NCBI GenBank assembly: GCA_016720145.1
Contig: JADJXV010000004.1
Span: forward strand, 1 to 64,000
Direction of reading: 5' to 3'
Length of the DNA: 64,000 nucleotides
DNA from: Ignavibacteria bacterium
GTDB lineage: Bacteria > Bacteroidota > Ignavibacteria > Kapaibacteriales > UBA961
Shown here: positions 58,405 to 64,000 of the stretch, in pieces
How positions within the stretch are numbered: the stretch's first letter is position 1
Layout: each line of letters opens with the position of its first letter
The notes under the pieces: generated by a model
Seen by the model: the letters and a program-made list of their open reading frames with translations, nothing else
Databases searched by the model: none
Told to the model about the DNA's origin: nothing
Program-made: the position numbers and the translations under genes

Positions 58405-58817
58405 AAGATTTCTCCTTGAAAATATAATTAAGAATAAAATTACGGATTTTTTGGTGTATTATCATCTATCTATTTCTTTCTCCAACACTTGGAAATGTTG
58501 ATGAGCGAAAATTCTCAACGACTTCCTGTGATTCTTGCCTATAGTTACTGTTCAATGACTGAGCAAATACACCCTGTTTATGCATGTGCATTTTTGTGTA
58601 TATTGGTACACCGTGCATCCCCCCCTGACTCCCTCTTCACTGGGAGAATACGCGCCCGGAAGGGGGCCCCTTGGGCTGATGACATTGGCGGGGGGGCGGC
58701 CGGGGGGGGGGGGCGTCCCCGGATTTTCAACCAGGCGCAGAGATTGTACTCCCTGCACCTCTGCGTCTCTGCGTTAAAATTATGGATTAGCTGAAAAGTA
58801 GCATGAGCCCACCACCA
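58405..58817. other. Intergenic region with G-tracts and a repeat relative
   Basis: Holds the GC-rich stretch at 58651-58722 (G7 at 58690-58696, G12 at 58702-58713), unlike anything else in the window. Then comes a relative of the intergenic repeat at 58735-58780, where GCAGAGA pairs with TCTCTGC and GCGTTAAAAT follows. No gene is supported. Confidence 0.6.
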
Positions 58818-59804
58818 TCACTCAGCCCACTCAAACGAACCTCGTATCTGTTCATTCGAATAGCCGGCGCCTATGGCTACCATGAGTTTAATCCGCGCTT
58901 TCTGACCATTGAGATAGTCGGCAAATATTACGCCGGCGTCGTATAAGTGCTTGCCTGCGCCCTCGTAGGCATAGACATGCTCGATGCGTCCTACAGGACA
59001 CCGCGACACGAGCACAACCGGAATATCCTTTGCAATCGCTTCCGTCAGCGCGTAGTAGATCGGCGGCGTTACATTCCCCACACCAAATGCCTCAATCACA
59101 ATTCCCGCGGCTCCACGCTCAAGGCAGACGCGCACGAGGTCGCCGTCCATTCCGGTGTAGCATTTCAAAAGCGGTACAAAACTTGGCAGGCGCTGCACAT
59201 CAAAGAATTCACGATGATGCGGACGCCGGTAAATGGTGATTTTCTGGTTGGTTATACGGGCAATTGGTCCAAAGTCGAAACTTGCGAATGTGCTCAGTTC
59301 GGCAGTGTCGGTCTTCGACACTTCACTCGCCGCATTGATATTTCCCGAAAGGCAGACGAGCACGCCCATTCCCCGAAAACCCTCATGCGAGGCAACAAGA
59401 ATTGCATCGCGGAGATTCCGTGGGCCGTCCCAGTCGAGTTCGCTCGAATTACGCATCGCACCAATCACGATAATCGGCTTTTCGGTGTTCGTCGTGCAGT
59501 CAAGAAAAAATGCCGTTTCCTCCAGCGTGTCGGTGCCGTGCGTAACGATGATTCCGTCGATGTCCGGCGAGGCGGCAAGCTCGGCGCAGGTGCGGGAGAG
59601 TTGGAGCATGATATCAGGTGTCACATGCGGACCCGGAAATCGGCCGAACTCAACTGCTGTAATATCAGCGAGTTCGCGGATGCCGGGAACAGAGTCAAGA
59701 ATCTCGGTAGCCGAGAGTGCGGGCACAATTCCACCGAAGCCGACGTCGAACTTCATGGCAATCGTACCGCCGGTAAAGATAATTGCAATGCGGGGTTTTC
59801 TCAT
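58818..59804 (-). CDS. ansA: L-asparaginase, type I-like
   Basis: A 328-residue asparaginase that releases ammonia from L-asparagine. The two threonine motifs are present: T11-G-G-T-I-A at the N-terminus and T88-H-G-T91-D92-T-LEETAFF. The central AMRNSSELDWDGPRNL block is typical. The frame is open upstream to 60095, but the ATG at 59804 gives the family N-terminus (IAIIFTGGTIA), so I choose it. No signal peptide is present at this start, so it is probably cytoplasmic. The gene is divergent from the PD40/OmpA lipoprotein gene. Confidence 0.93.
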   Translation of the reverse strand: MRKPRIAIIFTGGTIAMKFDVGFGGIVPALSATEILDSVPGIRELADITAVEFGRFPGPHVTPDIMLQLSRTCAELAASPDIDGIIVTHGTDTLEETAFFLDCTTNTEKPIIVIGAMRNSSELDWDGPRNLRDAILVASHEGFRGMGVLVCLSGNINAASEVSKTDTAELSTFASFDFGPIARITNQKITIYRRPHHREFFDVQRLPSFVPLLKCYTGMDGDLVRVCLERGAAGIVIEAFGVGNVTPPIYYALTEAIAKDIPVVLVSRCPVGRIEHVYAYEGAGKHLYDAGVIFADYLNGQKARIKLMVAIGAGYSNEQIRGSFEWAE

Positions 59805-59928
59805 GTTGAAGTTAAGATTCGTAGGTAAACAGCCGAAAACATCTTTTTCGAGTACAAAATTACCGAAGTCCGACGAACTTTTGGTATTTTCGGAGTCAAG
59901 AACGGATTTGATAACTGTGAGGAAAAGT

Positions 59929-61736
59929 ATGAAAAAATTTAATTGCCGGAATTTCGCATTCGTGTGGTTACTGCTCGGTGCAATTTCAGCAGGTATTGTG
60001 GGTGGATGTTCGACGGCGCAGCAATGCTCGAGTGAGCCGCCGGAGGGCAATTTGGGTTCGGTGATTAATTCAAGTGATGATGAATTCGCACCCATTCAAT
60101 TCGGGAAATCCACGCTGCTTATCAGTTCGACCAATAAAGAACGTCAACGTAAAAAAACGCCGGACGATGAAGCGGTGCTCGCCTCCGACTACCGCAAGGT
60201 GATTTTACCCTCCAACGCTTGCGACGACCCTTCCGATGAATTCCGTGCCGAACTCCGGCTATCCTACCTTTTATTCCAATTCCATTACCAAAATTACCGA
60301 AGTCTATTTCGCCGCGCGTACAGGCACGGGTATGAAAACGAATGTGAATTTGTTTAGTTCGTCCCGCCGCGCAATTGGCGAATGGTCGCCGCCGCAAATG
60401 CTTGATATGACAATTAATTCCCCCACTTGGGACGATCAGCCGGCAATCGCGCCGGACGGTTCGGTGCTCATCTTTGCCTCCGACCGTCCGGGCGGAATGG
60501 GGGGAATTGACCTCTATAAAATTACCCGAAATCCCGATAGAACATGGTCCAAACCCGAGAATCTCGGCGAGAAGTATAATTCTCAATATGATGAATTTTC
60601 GCCGTATATCGCGCCCGATGGAACGTTCTATTATGCCACGAAATCGCAGAGTGAAGGCAAGCACTATGATATCATGTCGGCTTCGAAAGACGCAGCAGGC
60701 TGGGGCGAACCGAAAGGTGTTGCCCGCGCCGATTAATTCGGAATATGACGATATCAGTCCAAGCTGGTGGGGCGATTCGCTCTTGATTGCATCCAATTGC
60801 ACAGGTGGTTGTGGAGGCTATGACTTATATGCGTTTCAATTGTGCGGACCGGTGATTGTGAGAGGTGCAATTAAGCCGCCAGCAGGAAAATTAGTCCCAA
60901 TGAGCGGGAAAATTGACATGATAGACGAGTCGGGTTCGCTGCTTGCAAGCGCCAAAGTCAATGACGACGGGGCATTTAGCTTCCCGGTGCCACCACGGAA
61001 AAAGCTGCTGCTGCGGTATGTGGCGCCGTGTGTGCCGGGGAAATATGAACAACGCATCACGACGGAATGTTCGGAAACAAGCGCTATTATGATGAATGTG
61101 GATTTCGCGGTGCCGGAGAGTGCATTCAGTTTTACGCTTGACACGAGTAAGTATAATATTCCATTCTTTGTCAGCGGATATTATGTGCCGAACACGCAGG
61201 ACAATTTGAGTGATTTGCGTCTTAAGTTTGCGTATAATTTATTGGGTAATAATGACTCGTCGCGCTATATTTCCAAGCCGACGGAGGAGTATGACGAGTA
61301 TGCCGTGATGGTCGATAGCGCTTTAGGTGAGGCGTATGAATTCATCGTGCAGCGCTTTGGTATGCTGGAGTATAATCCTTGTGTCGAGACCGGTAAGTCT
61401 ATTGAAATCAACGTGGAAGGTTATGCCGACCCGCGGGGAATTTACGGTCAGGCGCGCTATGTGGGCGAGGATATTTCAGATGACAAGCTCAATATACACG
61501 TGCGCCGCGGCGAGAAAATGACGAATGAACTTCTCTCCGAACTCCGCGCCTATTACACAGCAAAGTACTTACAGGACAAGATAGAAAAGCACCCTTTGTA
61601 TGCTAAGTATGCCTCCCAAATGCACTGGCAGGCAACAGGCAAGGGCATTGACGAACAAGAACACGAGAACGAACGCAAGCGCCGCGTAGGGATTTATGTG
61701 AAAATGGTGCCGAAGGATGCGGATACGGGGAAGTGA
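59929..61736 (+). pseudogene. PD40/OmpA-like lipoprotein gene with two frameshifts
   Basis: From ATG 59929 a signal peptide ends in a lipobox (IVGGC, Cys at about residue 27). The first frame is lost between 60236 and 60262, and the next continues NSGYPTFYSNSITKITEVYFAAR. Then PD40-type propeller blades follow (DDQPAIAPDGSVLIFASDRPGGMGGIDLYKI, YDEFSPYIAPDGTFYYATKS). At A3 60713-60715 one base too many moves the reading to the frame giving VLPAPINSEYDDISPSWWGDSLL. A carboxypeptidase-regulatory-like strand pattern (VNDDGAFSFPVPPRKKLLLRY) and an OmpA-like C-terminal domain (IEINVEGYADPRG, ELRAYYTAKYL, then RRVGIYVKMV) complete it. Similar lipoproteins link T9SS or gliding machinery to peptidoglycan in Bacteroidota; this role is an inference. 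Confidence 0.8.
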
Positions 61737-61763
61737 TAGTGCGCTAATCGTATGGCGTTAGAA

Positions 61764-61800
61764 GATTTTAACGCAAAAGGCGCTAGGGGCGCAAAAGTTC
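61764..61800. repeat. Partial copy of the intergenic repeat
   Basis: TTTTAACGCAAAAGGCGCTAGGGGCGCAAAAG matches the first arm of the hairpins at 52651, 53025 and 53217. The complementary arm is missing. Confidence 0.6.
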
Positions 61801-61810
61801 GCAATATGAA

Positions 61811-61846
61811 AAAAGCCCGTAATTGTTATGATTACGGGCTTTTATA
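61811..61846. terminator. Strong symmetric terminator
   Basis: AAAAGCCCGTAAT at 61811-61823 and ATTACGGGCTTTT at 61831-61843 form a perfect 13-pair stem with a seven-base loop, between a plus-strand and a minus-strand gene. Confidence 0.85.
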
Positions 61847-61885
61847 TTTTACGATAAACTTCGATAAAATTTGGAAGTAATTGAA

Positions 61886-61990
61886 CACTTCGACAAGCTC
61901 AGTGTGACGGAACTGTATGCTATTCTTGCGACTTACCACTCCCCGCTCCCCGCTTGCCACTTACGACTTTCAACTTACCACTTACGACTA
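61886..61990. repeat. Low-complexity intergenic repeats downstream of pdhB
   Basis: CACTTCGACAAGCTCAGTGTGACGG at 61886-61910 is a type of segment I recall as dispersed in many environmental genomes. It is followed by repeated CTTACCACT/CTTACGACT words at 61930-61990 up to the pdhB stop. Confidence 0.5.
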
Positions 61991-62965
61991 TTAGTACTCC
62001 ATCAGCTTCCGCGCCGCCATCAGCACCTTCTCAGCATTCGGCAGAACAGCTTTTTCGAGAGTAGGGGCAAATGGTGTGGGTGCGTCATATCCCGCTACGC
62101 GCAGGATTGGCGCATCGAGATATTCAAATGCTTTTTCGGCAATTCGCGCGGCGATTTCACCCCCGAAACCTGCCGTCAAGCTTGCTTCGTGGGCGATGAG
62201 AACGCGGTTTGTCTTGCGGGCAGAAGCGAGCACTGTTTCTTCGTCGAATGGTACAAGCGTTCGAATATCAACCACTTCCACGGATACTCCTTCTTTCGAT
62301 AATTCCTCAGCCGCTGCAAGCGCGAAATGCACGGCACTGCCATAACATATAATCGACATATCCTTGCCTTCACGGATGACATTCGCCTTGCCGAGAGGAA
62401 CGATGTATTCGCCTTCGGGCACTTCTTCTTTGATTTTACGGTAGAGGCCTTTGTGTTCGTAGAATACGACCGGGTTGTTGTCCCGAATCGACGCGATCAT
62501 CAATCCTTTGGCGTCGGCAGGAAACGCAGGGCACACGACTTTCACGCCGCTTGCATGAGCGAACCATGCCTCGGAGTTACGCGAGTGGAAGGGATTAGCA
62601 CCCACACCGCCACCGGATGGACCTCGCACGACCATTGGCACACCTAAACCCCAGCGATAGGCAGTAGTTCCGGCGACATTGACGATTTGATTAAACCCGC
62701 AGGTCACAAAATCCATGAACTGCATTTCCGCTACCGGACGCATACCATTGAGCGCCGCGCCGATGGCTGCGCCGACAATTGCCGCCTCGGAGATTGGACA
62801 GTCAAGCACGCGCTGACGACCAAATTCTTCATGAAAATTCTTGGTTAATTTAAATGCACCGCCATAGGTTGCGATATCTTCACCCATCATAAAAACGCGT
62901 TCATCACGGCGCATTTCAAACCGGAGTGCATCGGCAATTGCTTCAAGATAAGTAAGTTGAGCCAT
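61991..62965 (-). CDS. pdhB: Pyruvate dehydrogenase E1 component, beta subunit
   Basis: A 324-residue E1-beta subunit. With E1-alpha it decarboxylates pyruvate (or a branched 2-oxoacid) and acetylates the lipoyl group of E2, using thiamine diphosphate. Typical blocks are TYLEAIADAL, FMMGEDIATYGGAFKLT, VLDCPISEAAIVGAAIGAA, VRGPSGGGVGANPFHS and SIICYGSAVHFALAAAEEL. The frame is open to 63091, but MAQLTYLEAI from 62965 is the family start. pdhA lies upstream with 109 bases between, an interval filled by two palindromic repeats. Confidence 0.93.
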   Translation of the reverse strand: MAQLTYLEAIADALRFEMRRDERVFMMGEDIATYGGAFKLTKNFHEEFGRQRVLDCPISEAAIVGAAIGAALNGMRPVAEMQFMDFVTCGFNQIVNVAGTTAYRWGLGVPMVVRGPSGGGVGANPFHSRNSEAWFAHASGVKVVCPAFPADAKGLMIASIRDNNPVVFYEHKGLYRKIKEEVPEGEYIVPLGKANVIREGKDMSIICYGSAVHFALAAAEELSKEGVSVEVVDIRTLVPFDEETVLASARKTNRVLIAHEASLTAGFGGEIAARIAEKAFEYLDAPILRVAGYDAPTPFAPTLEKAVLPNAEKVLMAARKLMEY

Positions 62966-62993
62966 AGTACTATTATAAGATAATTGAGAGTCA

Positions 62994-63062
62994 AAAACAT
63001 AGCCCACGATTTTAATCATGGGGAGAGAAAAACAAAACATAGCCCACGATTTTAATCGTGGG
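62994..63062. repeat. Two palindromic repeats between pdhA and pdhB
   Basis: AAAACATAGCCCACGATTTTAATC occurs at 62994-63017 and 63034-63057, 40 bases apart. Each is part of a dyad CCCACGATT-TT-AATCGTGGG: perfect in the second copy (63043-63062), one change in the first (63003-63022). They may form hairpins in the mRNA between the two cistrons. Confidence 0.8.
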
Positions 63063-63074
63063 AGGATGTGAAAT

Positions 63075-64000
63075 TTAATCCACAAACACACCCTTCAAAC
63101 CCTCTTCCGCAGGCGGGAAGGGGAGTTCGACAGCGTAGTCGATTGCAGCGCGGATTTCCTCGATGAGCGTTGTTCGCATTGCGGTAATATCATCCATCGT
63201 CAGGATCTTTTTTTCGAGGAGGAAATTTTGATAACGGTCAATGGGGTCACGCTTTTGCCAGTATTCGAGTTCCTCGCGGGGAACATAACTGAAATCGTCG
63301 TGTTCGGCGTGGCCGCGCATCCGCATCGTCACCGTTTCAATAATCGACGGACCTTCACCGCGGCGGGCACGTTCGGCGGCTTTCCAGCAGGCGTCATAGA
63401 CAATTTCGACGTCGGTGCCATCAATTGTCTCGCCATGACAGCCGTAGCCAAGTGCACGATCAGAAAGGTGTTTACACGCGAATTCCACAGAATTCGGCGA
63501 AGAATACGCGTATTGATTATTCTCAATGATGAGGATAAAGGGTAATTTCTGGACCGATGCGAAGTTCATACCTTCATGAAACTCACCCGTCTGCGAACCT
63601 CCATCACCGATATAGGTCATCGACACCACATTTTCACCCCGCATCTTGGACGCAAGCACAAAGCCTGCCGCCACCGGGATCATCGCCCCGAGATGGGAAA
63701 TATTACCGTAAATACGTTTGTTGACATCGGCATAGTGACCTGTACCGTCTGTTCCCCGCATAAGACTTCCCTCACGGGCGAGGAAGGCGAGCATGAGGGT
63801 ATTGAGGTCTTGTCCGAAGACAAAGTGTCCTCCGATATTGCGGTGCATCGGAAAGAGAACGTCCTTTTCGCCGAGCGCGAAGGCCGAGCCAACGGACGAA
63901 GCTTCATTCCCGGTTTGCGAATAGACGCCGCCGAAGGCACGTCCCTGTCGGTTGAGCCGCTGCATGGCGAGGTCGAATTCACGTGCTTGGAGCATGAAGC
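63075..64000 (-). CDS. pdhA: Pyruvate dehydrogenase E1 component, alpha subunit, 5' end cut
   Basis: At least 308 codons of an E1-alpha subunit; the frame is open to the window edge, so the N-terminus (probably about 20-40 residues) is missing. The thiamine diphosphate motif runs from GDGGSQTGEFHEGMNFA to IIENNQYAYS. The phosphorylation-loop-like region YGCHGETIDGTD and the RMRGHAEHDDFSYVP block are also conserved. The stop lies 110 bases before the pdhB start on the same strand, so they form one transcription unit. The Met at 63993-63995 is internal, as LQAREFDLAMQRL follows directly and normally sits after a short N-terminal arm. Confidence 0.93.
   Translation of the reverse strand, partial: FMLQAREFDLAMQRLNRQGRAFGGVYSQTGNEASSVGSAFALGEKDVLFPMHRNIGGHFVFGQDLNTLMLAFLAREGSLMRGTDGTGHYADVNKRIYGNISHLGAMIPVAAGFVLASKMRGENVVSMTYIGDGGSQTGEFHEGMNFASVQKLPFILIIENNQYAYSSPNSVEFACKHLSDRALGYGCHGETIDGTDVEIVYDACWKAAERARRGEGPSIIETVTMRMRGHAEHDDFSYVPREELEYWQKRDPIDRYQNFLLEKKILTMDDITAMRTTLIEEIRAAIDYAVELPFPPAEEGLKGVFVD

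Noticed and set aside
59233..59928. Plus-strand open frame antisense to asparaginase, leading into the lipoprotein
   Set aside because: The part before 59929 lies opposite the asparaginase gene and has no coding character; the lipoprotein signal peptide starts at 59929.

Overview
The window (about 40% G+C by eye) looks like a chromosomal fragment from a Gram-negative bacterium of the Bacteroidota/Chlorobiota side of the FCB group, possibly a Kapabacteria- or Ignavibacteria-like lineage. The placement is an inference. It rests on many exported proteins with C-terminal type IX secretion (T9SS type A) sorting domains, SprB/PKD-style repeat proteins, tail-fibre-like surface proteins, an OmpA/PD40 lipoprotein, and starts that mostly lack a strong Shine-Dalgarno sequence. 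No rRNA, tRNA, CRISPR array, transposase or integrase was seen.

Layout. 1-5 kb: a WD40-like exported protein cut by the left edge, a serine hydrolase, a DHFR-fold reductase and an orphan membrane protein. 5.3-9.9 kb: flavin reductase, lpdA, a toxin-antitoxin pair with a PIN toxin, a DAO-family oxidase and a haem-binding protein. 10-16 kb: a disrupted SGNH-like T9SS cargo gene, an MscS channel, rpsA and corA. 16.2-26.3 kb: a minus-strand run of exported genes with two tail-fibre-like proteins, a lipoprotein, a large T9SS protein, a broken small barrel and a broken zinc phospholipase-like protein. 26.8-31.5 kb: a LysE exporter and a plus-strand envelope cluster with two paralogous small barrels, a DUF6588-like protein and a lipoprotein. 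31.5-37.1 kb: an RNA methyltransferase and a compact plus-strand run queF-queD-gltX-lipoprotein-sigma54 activator-DUF6438 lipoprotein. 37.4-41 kb: an Omp28-like T9SS gene and signal peptidase I, both broken several times. 41-51 kb: hemW, a cobalamin adenosyltransferase, ferritin, a repeat-rich surface protein, purE, a TPR histidine kinase and a GH3 glycosidase. 51.5-58.4 kb: a medium-chain dehydrogenase, a tract of intergenic repeats and two broken T9SS genes. 58.8-64 kb: asparaginase, a broken PD40/OmpA lipoprotein and pdhB-pdhA (pdhA cut by the right edge). The pyruvate dehydrogenase E1 genes and lpdA lie at opposite ends of the window and could serve the same complex.

The most striking pattern is that eight genes carry premature stops or frameshifts, often several each and often at short homopolymers. 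Seven encode exported surface proteins; the eighth is signal peptidase I. The cytoplasmic housekeeping genes between them (rpsA, gltX, lpdA, hemW, purE, ansA, pdhB) are open. This could be assembly error, real decay, or, for two sites where a -1 shift at an A-run restores the frame, recoding. Reads are needed to decide. The second pattern is a family of hairpin-forming intergenic repeats concentrated at 52.56-53.28 kb, with relatives at 9.94, 58.7 and 61.77 kb. I found no complete system that I can call new with confidence. The best candidate for an unusual assembly is the 16.2-26.3 kb surface-protein run.
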